From contig NZ_BBRI01000002.1 in the NCBI RefSeq assembly GCF_002090075.1, positions 1,240,001-1,304,000 of the forward strand: DNA of 64,000 nucleotides. Reading direction: 5' to 3'. The DNA is from Demequina sp. NBRC 110052 (GTDB taxonomy: Bacteria > Actinomycetota > Actinomycetes > Actinomycetales > Demequinaceae). The position numbers were made by a program, and so were the translations under genes. The notes beneath the pieces were generated by a model, which had not been told where the DNA came from, did no database searches, and saw only the letters and a list, made by a program, of their open reading frames with translations. Of the stretch, positions 16,229 to 28,663 are shown one piece after another; within the stretch, counting starts at the first letter, position 1, and every line of letters starts with the position of its first letter.

Positions 16229-17412
16229 TCAGGCGACCCTGGTGCCCGCCGGCAACGTCCCGTACGGCACGGCGACGCGGCGCGCCGCCAGGTAGACGGC
16301 ACCGCCCGCGAGGAGCGCGTGCGCGCCGAGCGCCCACGGCCACGTCGGGGGCAGAGCGTCGCGCTGCTCGCGCCTGTAGAGCTCCTCGTCCGAGAGCTCG
16401 GGACGGCAGTAGTCCTCGTAGACGGCGGGCGGCAGGCGCAGCTCGCGCACGCCCATCTTGATGCCGTCGAGGATGCCGTCGGCGTAGTAGTAGCTGTCGT
16501 CGTCCGGAGGCTCAGGCGTGGGTGCCGAGTCCGCGACGATGACATAGGGGTTCACCGCAAGCAGCCACCACAGGCGGTCCGTACGGTACGTCGTCGAGGT
16601 CCAGGTGTCCTCCTGGCACCGGAAGCGCTCGCCGCTCTCGTCGATGTACGGGTACCGCTCCTCATCGATGTTGCTGATCCCGTACGGGTAGTCCCGGTAG
16701 ACGTGCGTGACCTGGTGGTCGGACGGCATGGTCAGCATGAGCAGCACGAAGAGGATCGGCAGGATCACCACGAGCGCAGCCACCGTCACGTACGTGAGCA
16801 CTGCGGACGCAGACGTGCGGGCGGCGAGCGCCGACCATCCGAGCCCGAGCGCGCATACCAGCAGCAGTTCGAACGCGAGCACGAGGACGACCGTGAGCAT
16901 CGCTCCCGGATGCGCCTCGGAGTCGAGGAACGCGAACCCCATGAACGGCACCGCGACCACGAGGATCGCGAGCGACGCGAGCCACGACGCGAGAAGCTTG
17001 CCGAGCACGATGTCCCACGCGGACAGCGTGGTCGCCTGCAGCGGCGCGAGCGTGCCCTCCTTGACGTCGCCGTTGATCGCCGTCGCCGACAGCGTCGGCG
17101 AGATGACGAGCCCCACGAAGAGCACGAAGTACACCACGAGGCCGAACACGAGGTCGCCTGGCGAGTACGCGTCGTCGGGCGTCGCGATCACGATCAGGCC
17201 GGTGACCACGGCGATCAGCGCCGCCACGGACACGAGAGCCCAACGCCAGCGCGTCGAGCGCACGCGCTGGCGCAGCTCAAGTCCGGCGATGAGTCCGATG
17301 CCGCGGACGGTCGGGCGGCCGAGCGCGCCCCGGGTGCGCCGTCGGGCGCCTCCCTGTGCGGGTGCGGCCTGAGGGGACTCGGGAGCGGTCTGGACTGCGT
17401 CGCTCATGCCGC

Positions 17413-17416
<4 letters not shown>
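16229..17416 (-). CDS. ABC-2 type transporter permease
   Basis: This 395-residue membrane protein has a cytoplasmic Ala/Pro-rich N-terminus, a first membrane helix after RQRVRSTRWRWALVSVAALIAVV, five more segments, and a large loop (~DHQVTHVYRDY to APTPEPPDDD) before the last one. This layout fits ABC-2 membrane subunits that pair with a single-domain ATPase. The ATG at 17416 overlaps the stop of the ATPase gene by four bases (ATGA), so the two are co-translated. The exported substrate is not evident. The long extracytoplasmic loop with several charged residues is the distinguishing feature. Confidence 0.85.
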
Positions 17417-20887
<3,471 letters not shown>

Positions 20888-22096
20888 TCAGGCGCTGAGC
20901 CCCGGGGCGAGGGCCGCGGGGTCGTCGAGCAGAGGACCGAAGGCGAGTTCAGCTGCGCCGAGCGGCATCATGTGCTCGCGCAGGCGATTGCGCTCGAACG
21001 TGACCCGCTCGGCGAGCTGGGGCATCGCGGCCTCCGCCACCGCGTGCGTCAGCGCCTCGGCGCGCGCGGTCAGGATCGCCCCCAGCAGGCCTCCCAGCAC
21101 GATCCGTTCAGGGGCGAGGGTGGTCACCAGCATCGCCAGCGCTGGCGCGAGCCGCTCCACCTGACGATCCAGCTCAGCATGAACCGCGCCGCCAGCGGGA
21201 GCGGCTGCGAAGAGGGCGTCAAGGCCGTTCAGATCGACGCTGCGGTCGCCCGCCGCCTCGCGCAGGCGGGCAAGCGACACCACCGTCTCGAGGCACCCGA
21301 CGAGGCCGCAGCGGCAGCGAGGTCCCATCGGAGCGACCTGGACGTGGCCGAACTCCCCAGCGAAGCTGCGGGAGCCCCTCACGACGCGCCCGTCGAGCAC
21401 CAGGCCCGCTCCGATCCCGGAGGCCGAGCCGTTCACGTACACGAGGTTCGCGACGCCCTGCCCGGCTCCGAAGAGCGACTCCGCGAGCGCGCCCACGTTC
21501 GCGTCGTTCGCGGTCGTGACAGGAAGCGAGAGCGCATCGGACAGCATCGCGGCGAGCGGGACGTCCTCCCATCCCAAGTTGCGCGCCACCACCACGCGCT
21601 CCAACTCTTCGTCCACGAGTCCCGGCATCGCGACCGCAGCGCCCACCACGCGCCGGCCCACGAGCTCGGGCGCGCCCGCGACGAGCTCACGGACGACCTC
21701 GACCGTCCCCACGGGACCCAGCGGGGAATCCACCGGGCGCTTGACCAGGCCGTGGACCACGCCGCCGAGTCCGACGACGCCGACGCGCACCGCGTCCGAC
21801 TCGGGATTGATCGCCAGGGCGACCACGCTCTCGTCCGCGCGCAGCACCGGGCTCGGCCGCCCCACCCGAGAGCGATCCGGCGGCGCCGCCTCTTCGTGGA
21901 TCAGCCTCAGCTCCAGCAGTTCGGAGACGAGCGCGCCCATGGTCGATCGGTTCAGTCCCATGACGCGAGTGAGGTCGGAGCGCGGCGTGGCGCCGTGCCG
22001 GTGCAGGTACCGCATCACGGTCGCGAGATTGCGCCGACGCGACTGCTCCGGCCTCGTGCCCGCGTGGCCGTGCCACACGTCCACCGCACCGGTCAT
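20888..22096 (-). CDS. ROK family transcriptional regulator
   Basis: This 402-residue protein has an N-terminal winged helix (RRRNLATVMRYLHRHGATPRSDLTRVMGLNRSTMGALVSELL) and a sugar-kinase-like ROK domain. The ROK zinc site CRCGLVGCLE is intact, as are the DANVGALAE segment and a Gly-rich phosphate loop (GSASGIGAGLVLDG). Such proteins repress sugar catabolic genes (XylR/NagC type), but no sugar operon is adjacent, so the ligand is unknown. ATG 22096 is chosen because GGGGGAGG precedes it; a TATGCT -10-like box lies further upstream. A longer frame would run through the tRNA-Pro gene. Confidence 0.9.
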   Translation of the reverse strand: MTGAVDVWHGHAGTRPEQSRRRNLATVMRYLHRHGATPRSDLTRVMGLNRSTMGALVSELLELRLIHEEAAPPDRSRVGRPSPVLRADESVVALAINPESDAVRVGVVGLGGVVHGLVKRPVDSPLGPVGTVEVVRELVAGAPELVGRRVVGAAVAMPGLVDEELERVVVARNLGWEDVPLAAMLSDALSLPVTTANDANVGALAESLFGAGQGVANLVYVNGSASGIGAGLVLDGRVVRGSRSFAGEFGHVQVAPMGPRCRCGLVGCLETVVSLARLREAAGDRSVDLNGLDALFAAAPAGGAVHAELDRQVERLAPALAMLVTTLAPERIVLGGLLGAILTARAEALTHAVAEAAMPQLAERVTFERNRLREHMMPLGAAELAFGPLLDDPAALAPGLSA

Positions 22097-22159
22097 CGCG
22101 CCTCCCCCAGGGTTCGCAGCCCCGCCCAGCATAGGGTCACCGACGGCCCCGGGAGACGA

Positions 22160-22189
22160 CGAAGGCCCCTCCGAACAGAGGGGCCTTCG
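22160..22189 (-). terminator. Terminator of tRNA-Pro
   Basis: Perfect 12-bp arms CGAAGGCCCCTC and GAGGGGCCTTCG surround a six-base loop. It lies 29 bases 3' of tRNA-Pro on the minus strand and upstream of the ROK gene. Confidence 0.75.
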
Positions 22190-22217
22190 TGCTCGCGCCT
22201 TGCGGCTCACGCGAAAA

Positions 22218-22292
<75 letters not shown>

Positions 22293-22344
22293 CGATTTGA
22301 GCCTGCTCAGAATAGCCGACGCAGGGCCCAGTCGCGAAATCCGT

Positions 22345-23217
22345 TCACACGGCGGCGGTCAGCGTGAGCAGCGTCGCTTCGGGTCGGCACGCGAAGCGGA
22401 ACGGCGCGTACGGCGAGGTGCCCAGGCCAGCTGACACGTGGAGCCACATCGAGTCGCCTCCCTCGTCCGGCCGGCGCCCCGGCCAACCGGAGAGTCCTTT
22501 GACGCGGCGCGTGTCCAGGTCGCAGTTGGTGACGAGCGCGCCGTAGCCCGGCACGCACACCTGCCCACCGTGCGTGTGGCCTGCGAGCACCACGGAGGCG
22601 CCGTCGGCACGCATCCTCTCGAGGACGCTCAGGTACGGGGCATGCGTCACACCCAGGCGCACCACGGCATCTGCGGCGATCGGCGCGCCCGCAGGGAACT
22701 CGTCCCGGCCCAGATGCGCATCGTCGGTACCGACGAGGTCGAACGTGAGCCCGCCGGCCGTCATGGTGCCGCGCGAGTTGTTGAGATCCACCCAGCCGGA
22801 GCCGGTGAGGATCGAACGGAGCAGCTCGTGCGGCAGTTCGCGTCGCGAGGAGCGATGCCGCGAGGGCCCCCCGAAGTACTGGAGCGGACTGGCGGGGCGC
22901 GGCTCGAAGTAGTCGTTCGAGCCGAACACGAACGCGCCGGGGCGATCCAGCAGCGGCGCGAGCGCCTCGACCGCGACGGGGACGGCCTCGACGTGCGCGA
23001 GGTTGTCGCCCGTGTTCACCACCGCGTCGGGCGCGAGCGCGGCGAGGTCCTTGACCCACGCGACGCGGTCCCGACGCGAGGGCGTCAGGTGCAGATCGGA
23101 CAGGTGGAGGACAGTGACATCCGGCGAGCCGGCGGGCAGCGCGGGGACGTCAGCACGGCGAAGGACGTACCTTCCCGCCTCGACGACGCCCCAGGCCAGT
23201 CCGGCCGCCCCCAGCAC
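22345..23217 (-). CDS. Metallophosphoesterase
   Basis: A calcineurin-like phosphoesterase of about 290 residues with an N-terminal hydrophobic segment, so probably membrane-anchored with the catalytic domain outside. All metal motifs are present: LHLSDLHL (D-x-H), NTGDN, GSND, and GHTHGGQV. This set matches the YkuE/CpdA-like subgroup. The start is uncertain. GTG 23217 is the first canonical codon in frame, but coding may begin nearer 23253 at a CTG, because the hydrophobic N-terminus continues upstream. It follows the PBP gene on the same strand after at most 41 bp and is probably co-transcribed with it. Confidence 0.85.
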   Translation of the reverse strand: MLGAAGLAWGVVEAGRYVLRRADVPALPAGSPDVTVLHLSDLHLTPSRRDRVAWVKDLAALAPDAVVNTGDNLAHVEAVPVAVEALAPLLDRPGAFVFGSNDYFEPRPASPLQYFGGPSRHRSSRRELPHELLRSILTGSGWVDLNNSRGTMTAGGLTFDLVGTDDAHLGRDEFPAGAPIAADAVVRLGVTHAPYLSVLERMRADGASVVLAGHTHGGQVCVPGYGALVTNCDLDTRRVKGLSGWPGRRPDEGGDSMWLHVSAGLGTSPYAPFRFACRPEATLLTLTAAV

Positions 23218-23258
23218 GACCGCGGAGCCTGCGATGGCCCCGACGGTCCTCAGGGCGC

Positions 23259-25868
23259 TCAGCCCCCGCCTCCGGGGCCACCGCCGCCACCGACACCACC
23301 GCCGCCTCCTCCGTCACCGGGGTCGGTGGACGGATCAGGATCCGGCTCCTCCTCGGCAGGCGGCCAGTTGTTCGGCGGATTCGTCTCGAACTCGGCCGGG
23401 GGCCAGGTGGCTCCCCACCAGTCCTCGGGCGCGACGTTCGGGTCCCAGCCAGCGGGCCAGTTCGTGTACCAATGCGGCAGCTGGTTGGTCGCGAGGTAGT
23501 ACGTCACCGCGCTGCCCGGGGTCGCCTTGTCGCCTGCGGACGGGTACTGCGCGGCGACAGTGCCGGGCGCGTAGGCGTCCGAGTAGATCACGGACGCGGT
23601 CGAGCGGAATCCGGCATCGGTCAGCTCGCGCTTCGCCTCGGCCTCGGTGAGGCCGACGATCGACGGCACCTCGCGAGGCACGCCGTTGAGGATGTTCGAC
23701 GACGCGGTGGTGGCCATCGGCAGGTTCGGCTGGCCCTCCAGAGCGCGGTTCATGAAGCGCTGCCAGGTGGGACCCGAGATGGTGCCGCCATAGACGTAGC
23801 GGTAGTACTGACCGTTGAGCGTGATGCGCTGACCGGGAGTGTCCTTGTTCGGGTTGCCGAGCCACACCGCAGTCGTGAGCTGCGGCGTGTAGCCGGTGAA
23901 CCACAGGTGCGCGTTGTTCTGCGACGTACCGGTCTTGCCTGCGGCCATGCGTCCACCGGCGAGCTTCAGATCCTCGCCCGTGCCGTATTCGATCACCTTC
24001 GTCATGGCGTACTGGACGCCCGTCGCGAGCTCCTCGCTGATGACCTGGTTGCAGTTCTGGCCAGGGAGGATGATCTCGTCACCGTTCGAGTCGACGGGGA
24101 CATTGCCGTCGGCGTCGGTGATCGACAGGATCGCGTAGGGCTCGCAGCGCGCGCCGTTGTTGGCGAACGTCTGCATGACCGAGGCCATCGTCAGGGGCGA
24201 GGCATTCTGCGTACCCAGCGAGATCGACGGCACGATCTCGATCTCCTTGCCGTCCGCGCGGTGGAAGCCGAGAGTCTCCGCCATCGTCTTGATGTCGCAC
24301 AGGTCGAGCTGGTTCGCCATCGCCACGTACGCGGTGTTGATCGAGTTCGCGGTGGCGTTGAGCACCGTCATCGCGCTTCCGCCCGAGCCGAGCACGTTCG
24401 TCGGCTTCCACGGCTTGCCCGAGTAGGGGTTGCTGCCGAGGCAGCTCGCCGTCCAGTCGCTCGGGTCGTACTCGCGGATGCCACCGCTCACGATCTGGTT
24501 GAGCGATCTGCCTGAGTTGAGCCACGTGCTGAGGATCACCGGCTTGAACGTCGAACCCGGGGAGAATCCGCGGGATCCTCCGTAGTCGCGGTCCGTCGAG
24601 TAGTTGATGGACGTGGAGTTCGGGGCCTCGTTCGCGGGGTCGAACTCGCGCGTCTGGCTCATCGCGAGGATCTGCCCTGTGGAACTCTCGAGCGACACGA
24701 GCGCCATCGCCCAGCCTGACGGGTCGTCCATCGGCAGAGACCTCACGAGCTCCTCGTTGGCGATCTGCTGCTTGGTGACGTCGAGCGTCGTGATGATGTC
24801 GAGGCCACCGGAGTACAGCAGGTCGAAGCCCTCGCCCTTGAACGCCTCGTCCTGGCGGATCACCTTGGTGACGTAGTCGCAGAAGAATGGCGCGAGGTCA
24901 GAGGCGCGGCACGAGAACTTCGGGTAAGAGACGTTGAGGGTCTCCTCGACGGTGAGCGCCTTGTACTCGTTGAGCTCGGCCTGCGTGATCATGCCCTGGT
25001 CGTGCATCACTCCCAGCACGATGTCGCGACGGATCTTCGCGTTCTCGGGGTAGCGGACCGGATCCCACTTGGAGGGGTTCTGCGTGATGCCCGCGATGGT
25101 CGCCGCCTCGAGCGCGTTGATCTCGGAAGCGGGCTTGGAGAAGTAGTACTGCGCGGCCGCCTCGACGCCGTACGTGTTGAGGCCGAACTGCGCGATGTTG
25201 AGGTACTGCTCGAGCACCTGCTCCTTGCCGCAGTCCACCTCGGGCGCATCGGTGCACTGCGTGCCGTAGACGGAATTGACCTGCTCCTCGTACGCCAGCG
25301 CGAGGCGCCACTCACGAATCTTGCGCTCGACCGTCGCCTCGGTCGCGGCCTCGATCGCGTCGGTGTCTTCGGCCTCAATGGCCTTCTGGAGCAGGGTGTT
25401 CTTCACCAGCTGCTGCGTGAGGGTCGAGCCGCCCGCGGTGTCGTCGCCCGCGACGTACGTGATGTAGACGGCGCGCAGGATGCCCTCGCCGTCTACGCCG
25501 TTGTGCTCCCAGAAGCGCTTGTCCTCGACCGCGACCACGGCCTTCTGGAGCCACGGCGAGATCTCCTCGAGCGGCACCACCACGCGGTTCTGCGAGTAGA
25601 AGGTCGCGATGAGGTTCTCCCCGGTGCGGTCCCAGATGCGTGACTGCTGGGGCAGCGTGACGTCCTCGAGCTCGCCAGGGAGCTCCTCGAACAGGTCCGA
25701 GGTTCCCTCGGCGGCGTTGCCCGCGACGGTGACAGCGGGCAGCGCGAGGCCCGCGAGAAGCACGCCGCCGATCACGGACAGCACGACGAAAGCGACGATC
25801 GCGCCCAGCAGCTGGACGACCGTCACACGGCCGTCGCGGCGCGCGCGTTCGGAGACGAAGAGACCCAT
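23259..25868 (-). CDS. Class A penicillin-binding protein with PASTA domain
   Basis: The 869-residue bifunctional peptidoglycan synthase has a short cytoplasmic N-terminus, one membrane helix (VVQLLGAIVAFVVLSVIGGVLLAG), then a GT51 glycosyltransferase domain (VAVEDKRFWEHNGVD, GGSTLTQQLVKN). The transpeptidase domain has SPGSTFKP (SxxK), the SIN motif in ANSINTAYVAM and KTGTSQNN. One PASTA domain follows (PSIVGLTEAEAKRELTDAGF). The tail is Pro/Gly-rich (PPAEEEPDPDPSTDPGDGGG). It is the PonA1/PonA2 type of actinobacteria. A TAAGGT box six bases before the ATG suggests a leaderless transcript. Confidence 0.95.
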   Translation of the reverse strand: MGLFVSERARRDGRVTVVQLLGAIVAFVVLSVIGGVLLAGLALPAVTVAGNAAEGTSDLFEELPGELEDVTLPQQSRIWDRTGENLIATFYSQNRVVVPLEEISPWLQKAVVAVEDKRFWEHNGVDGEGILRAVYITYVAGDDTAGGSTLTQQLVKNTLLQKAIEAEDTDAIEAATEATVERKIREWRLALAYEEQVNSVYGTQCTDAPEVDCGKEQVLEQYLNIAQFGLNTYGVEAAAQYYFSKPASEINALEAATIAGITQNPSKWDPVRYPENAKIRRDIVLGVMHDQGMITQAELNEYKALTVEETLNVSYPKFSCRASDLAPFFCDYVTKVIRQDEAFKGEGFDLLYSGGLDIITTLDVTKQQIANEELVRSLPMDDPSGWAMALVSLESSTGQILAMSQTREFDPANEAPNSTSINYSTDRDYGGSRGFSPGSTFKPVILSTWLNSGRSLNQIVSGGIREYDPSDWTASCLGSNPYSGKPWKPTNVLGSGGSAMTVLNATANSINTAYVAMANQLDLCDIKTMAETLGFHRADGKEIEIVPSISLGTQNASPLTMASVMQTFANNGARCEPYAILSITDADGNVPVDSNGDEIILPGQNCNQVISEELATGVQYAMTKVIEYGTGEDLKLAGGRMAAGKTGTSQNNAHLWFTGYTPQLTTAVWLGNPNKDTPGQRITLNGQYYRYVYGGTISGPTWQRFMNRALEGQPNLPMATTASSNILNGVPREVPSIVGLTEAEAKRELTDAGFRSTASVIYSDAYAPGTVAAQYPSAGDKATPGSAVTYYLATNQLPHWYTNWPAGWDPNVAPEDWWGATWPPAEFETNPPNNWPPAEEEPDPDPSTDPGDGGGGGGVGGGGGPGGGG

Positions 25869-25874
25869 GCACCT

Positions 25875-25880
25875 ACCTTA
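25875..25880 (-). promoter_or_regulatory. Leaderless -10 box of the PBP gene
   Basis: TAAGGT on the minus strand lies six bases before the ATG at 25868. It is divergent from the box at 25929. Confidence 0.45.
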
Positions 25881-25928
25881 CGTTGCCCACACAACGCTCC
25901 AGAATCTCTGTGCGTTGCACAGCGGGGC

Positions 25929-25934
25929 TAGGCT
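25929..25934 (+). promoter_or_regulatory. -10 box of the DUF4177-RidA pair
   Basis: TAGGCT lies eight bases before ATG 25943. This argues against the earlier in-frame ATG at 25883. Confidence 0.5.
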
Positions 25935-25942
25935 CGGTTGTC

Positions 25943-26101
25943 ATGACCGCCTGGGAATACGCGACCGTACCGCTGATCGACCACGTAACCAAGCAGATCC
26001 TCGACCAGTGGGGCGAGGACGGCTGGGAGCTCGTGCAGGTCGTGACCGGCCCCACGGGGGGCCTCGTGGCCTACATGAAGCGATCCAAGGGCGAGGCGTG
26101 A
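25943..26101 (+). CDS. Small DUF4177-type protein
   Basis: This 52-residue soluble protein, MTAWEYATVPL to RSKGEA, contains the motif ILDQWGEDGWELVQV, typical of DUF4177. The function is unknown. The ATG at 25943 is chosen over 25883 because a TAGGCT box precedes it at leaderless distance and homologous proteins start with WEYATVPL. Its stop overlaps the next gene's start (GTGA), making a tight pair with RidA. The same pair beside a PBP gene recurs in related actinobacteria. Confidence 0.8.
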   Translation: MTAWEYATVPLIDHVTKQILDQWGEDGWELVQVVTGPTGGLVAYMKRSKGEA

Positions 26102-26568
26102 GCGCGTCGCAGCGCCTCGCGTCGCTCGGGCTGAGCCTGCCTGAGGTCGCGATCCCCGTCGGTACCTATGTGCCCGCGCTCCGCCACGGCGACCTCGTCT
26201 ACACGTCTGGGCAGCTGCCGTTCGTCGACGGCACGCTGCTCGCGACCGGCCACGTGGGCCAGCGCTCGGGTGATGTCACCCCCGAGCGGGCCATGGAGTG
26301 CGCGCGCGCCGCGGCGCTGAACGCGCTGGCGGCCGCCGCGCAGGCAGCCGGCGGTCTCGACTCGATCGAGCGCGTGGTGAAGGTGACGGGATTCGTCGCG
26401 AGCGCACCCGAGTTCACGCAGCAGCCCGCGGTCCTCAATGGGGCGTCCGCGCTCATGGTGGACGTGTTCGGCGAGTCGGGTCGTCACGCGCGCTCGGCGG
26501 TGGGCGTCGCAGCGCTTCCCCTGGGCGCGCCCGTCGAGGTGGAGATCGTCGTCGCGGTGCGCATCTGA
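26098..26568 (+). CDS. RidA family protein
   Basis: This 156-residue YjgF/YER057c/UK114 fold protein probably hydrolyses reactive enamine/imine intermediates. Family features include GDLVYTSGQLPF, ALNALAAAAQAAGGLDSIERVVKVTGFV and the C-terminal ARSAVGVAALPLGAPVEVEIV. The Arg before SAVGV is the usual carboxylate-binding residue. The subgroup is the longer actinobacterial one, not the ~125-residue RidA of enteric bacteria. It starts at GTG 26098, overlapping the upstream stop by four bases. It is convergent with the Crp-family gene; a GC-rich inverted repeat (GCCCC-gacgc-GGGGC) at 26628-26642 separates them. Confidence 0.92.
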   Translation: MSASQRLASLGLSLPEVAIPVGTYVPALRHGDLVYTSGQLPFVDGTLLATGHVGQRSGDVTPERAMECARAAALNALAAAAQAAGGLDSIERVVKVTGFVASAPEFTQQPAVLNGASALMVDVFGESGRHARSAVGVAALPLGAPVEVEIVVAVRI

Positions 26569-26643
26569 CGCCTGCTTCCCGGCTCCACCGGCCAGCCCGA
26601 CGCTATGGCCGGGTCGGTGCGTGACTCGCCCCGACGCGGGGCC

Positions 26644-27357
26644 TCAGCGGGAGCGGGCGCGCAGGCGCTCGGGCTCGTAGACCTCGACGGCGCCGATGTG
26701 CACGTCGATCCAGCCGCGCGAGGCGAAGTCCGCGAGCGCCTTGTTGACGGTCTCACGCGAGGCGCCGACCAGCTGCGCAAGCTCCTCCTGTGTGAGTCCG
26801 TGGCGCACGGTGACGTGTCCGCGCTCCATGCGGCCGAAGCGGTGGCCCAGGTCAAGGATCGCCTTGGCCACGCGACCAGGGACGTCGGAGAAGACCAGAT
26901 CGGCCATGCTGTTCGAGGTGCGCCTGATGCGCTGCGCGAGCGCGCGCAGCAGGTGGCGCGACATGTCCAGGTGCTCGTCGAGCCACGCGTCGAGAGTCGC
27001 CTTGGGCAGCTCGTACACGATCGAGTCCTCGACCGCGTGGGCGCGAGAGAGGCGAGGTCCCGGGTCGAAGACGGAGAGCTCGCCCACCATGTCGCCCACG
27101 CCAAGCAGCGCGAGCAGGTTCTCGCGGCCGTCGCGCGCGGTGCGGGCGAGCTTGATCTTGCCCTTGACGATGACCCACATGGCCTCGCCATCGTCGCCCT
27201 CGTTGAAGATCGTCTCGCCCTTGGACAGCTCGCGGCGCAACATCTGCGAGATGAGGGAGCGAGCATTGGTGGCGTCCATGCCGCCGAACAGCGGCGACGT
27301 GCGCAGCAACTGCTCCTCGCGCAGCACCGAGGCGGGCGTCTGGGCCACGTCAGGCAT
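26644..27357 (-). CDS. glxR: Crp/Fnr family regulator, GlxR type
   Basis: This 237-residue cAMP-receptor-like global regulator has an N-terminal cyclic-nucleotide domain with the phosphate-binding cassette GELSVFDPGPRLSRAHAVED, a dimerisation helix, and a C-terminal HTH (LTQEELAQLVGASRETVNKALADFASRGWI). Length and sequence match GlxR of Corynebacterium and Crp (Rv3676) of Mycobacterium, which bind TGTGA-type sites. The start at 27357 overlaps the end of the upstream gene by eight bases, so a slightly later start is possible. The symbol is by family resemblance. The location beside nth is conserved in many actinobacteria. Confidence 0.88.
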   Translation of the reverse strand: MPDVAQTPASVLREEQLLRTSPLFGGMDATNARSLISQMLRRELSKGETIFNEGDDGEAMWVIVKGKIKLARTARDGRENLLALLGVGDMVGELSVFDPGPRLSRAHAVEDSIVYELPKATLDAWLDEHLDMSRHLLRALAQRIRRTSNSMADLVFSDVPGRVAKAILDLGHRFGRMERGHVTVRHGLTQEELAQLVGASRETVNKALADFASRGWIDVHIGAVEVYEPERLRARSR

Positions 27358-27757
27358 AGCGACGCTCCGCGACGTCCTGTCGGTGGGCCTCGCCCATCAC
27401 CTTCACCATCTGTGCGGTCACCGTCTCCAGGTTCTCGGCGACGCGAGCCTCGTAGGTGTCGAGACGCGCATCGAGCATGTCCAGCCCCTCGATGCTACCG
27501 GGCGTCACGCGAGTCCTCTCGGGCCACACGGCCGCCTCGAGCTCCCGGGACGTCGGAGCGTCGGCCGCGAGCGCCTCCCAGGCGGCCTCGAGACCGAGGC
27601 CCTCCCCACCGTCGGGCCGGGCAAGGGCGGCCACTGTGAGTTCCCGCCGCGCGGCGACGAGTCGCCTCCACCAGCGCACGCGCGCGAGCTCGCGACGCAT
27701 GTCGCGCCGGCGCTGCCTGAGGTCAGCGATCCGGTCAGCAGACGCCTTCGCGCTCAC
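27350..27757 (-). CDS. Hypothetical protein upstream of glxR
   Basis: I do not recognise this 135-residue protein. It is highly basic at the N-terminus (RIADLRQRRRDMRRELARVRWWRRLVAARREL), probably an amphipathic helix or coiled coil. A helical C-terminal half includes MLDARLDTYEARVAENLETVTAQMVKVMGEAHRQD. No signal peptide or membrane segment is seen. It lies upstream of glxR and overlaps it by eight bases, so the two are probably co-transcribed. Codon use looks like its neighbours. It is divergent from nth. Confidence 0.6.
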   Translation of the reverse strand: MSAKASADRIADLRQRRRDMRRELARVRWWRRLVAARRELTVAALARPDGGEGLGLEAAWEALAADAPTSRELEAAVWPERTRVTPGSIEGLDMLDARLDTYEARVAENLETVTAQMVKVMGEAHRQDVAERRYA

Positions 27758-27874
27758 GTCACTCCCTGAGGTCTCAACCGGCGGCCCGCCGACGGGCCCC
27801 TTCGAAGGTGTCTATCGGTTCGGTGCCCACGGTTCTTGAGGCCGGAGGGGTGAGGTCTCGCCCGGGCCATCGCC

Positions 27875-27880
27875 TAGGGT
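27875..27880 (+). promoter_or_regulatory. Leaderless -10 box of nth
   Basis: TAGGGT lies six bases before the nth ATG at 27887. Confidence 0.5.
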
Positions 27881-27886
27881 GCTGGC

Positions 27887-28588
27887 ATGGCCTCCCGCAC
27901 CCCCCTCACGGTCGCCACGGCGACGCAGGAAGCGCCTCCGATCGCACTGGTGCGGCGTGCGCGCACGGTCAACCGCGCGCTGGCTGCGGTGTATCCAGAT
28001 GCGCACTGCGAGCTCGACTACGGCACGCCATTCCAGCTGCTCGCCGCGACCGTGCTCTCGGCGCAGTGCACTGACGTGCGCGTGAATCAGGTGACGCCGG
28101 CGCTGTTCGCTCGGTTCCCCGACGCGGGGGCGATGGCGGGCGCGGATCGGGACGAGCTCGAGGGGCTCATCAAGCCCACGGGCTTCTACCGCGCGAAGGC
28201 GGAGTCTTTGCTGGGACTCAGCCGAGACATCGTGGAACGCTACGACGGCGAGGTGCCGGGGCACCTGAAAGACCTGGTCACGCTGCGTGGCGTGGGCCGG
28301 AAGACCGCGAACGTGGTGCTGGGCAATGCGTTCGATGTGCCGGGGATCACCGTCGACACGCATATGGGGCGCCTCGCGCGACGGCTCGGACTCACGGTGA
28401 ACGCGGATCCGGTGCTGGTCGAGCGCGACCTCATGGCGCTGATCGAGCGGCGCGAGTGGACCCTGTGGTCGCACCGCGTGATCTTCCACGGGCGGCGCCG
28501 CTGCACGGCGCGCAAGCCCGACTGCGGCTCGTGCGAAATCGCCGCTCTGTGCCCCACTGCGCCCGGCGCGAAGGTGCGCGCCGACTGA
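27887..28588 (+). CDS. nth: Endonuclease III
   Basis: This 233-residue bifunctional DNA glycosylase/AP lyase acts on oxidised pyrimidines. The helix-hairpin-helix [19 protein letters not shown] carries the catalytic Lys, and [13 protein letters not shown] carries the catalytic Asp. The 4Fe-4S ligands follow the canonical C-x6-C-x2-C-x5-C spacing ([17 protein letters not shown]). An extra ~25 N-terminal residues precede the usual start. It is leaderless by its -10 box. Next to glxR, this is the usual actinobacterial context. It is convergent with nhaA; a perfect palindrome lies between them. Confidence 0.96.
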   Translation: MASRTPLTVATATQEAPPIALVRRARTVNRALAAVYPDAHCELDYGTPFQLLAATVLSAQCTDVRVNQVTPALFARFPDAGAMAGADRDELEGLIKPTGFYRAKAESLLGLSRDIVERYDGEVPGHLKDLVTLRGVGRKTANVVLGNAFDVPGITVDTHMGRLARRLGLTVNADPVLVERDLMALIERREWTLWSHRVIFHGRRRCTARKPDCGSCEIAALCPTAPGAKVRAD

Positions 28589-28616
28589 CGGGTCGCACCC
28601 GCTGGGCGCGGCCACG

Positions 28617-28636
28617 GCGTCGGGCATGCCCGACGC
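28617..28636. repeat. Perfect 20-bp palindrome between nth and nhaA
   Basis: GCGTCGGGCATGCCCGACGC is its own reverse complement and consists of two inverted copies of the over-represented 9-mer GCCCGACGC sharing an AT centre. It lies in the 75-bp convergent gap between nth and nhaA, so a role in termination is possible. Confidence 0.7.
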
Positions 28637-28663
28637 GGTGACGAGCCAGGCGCGACGCGCGCC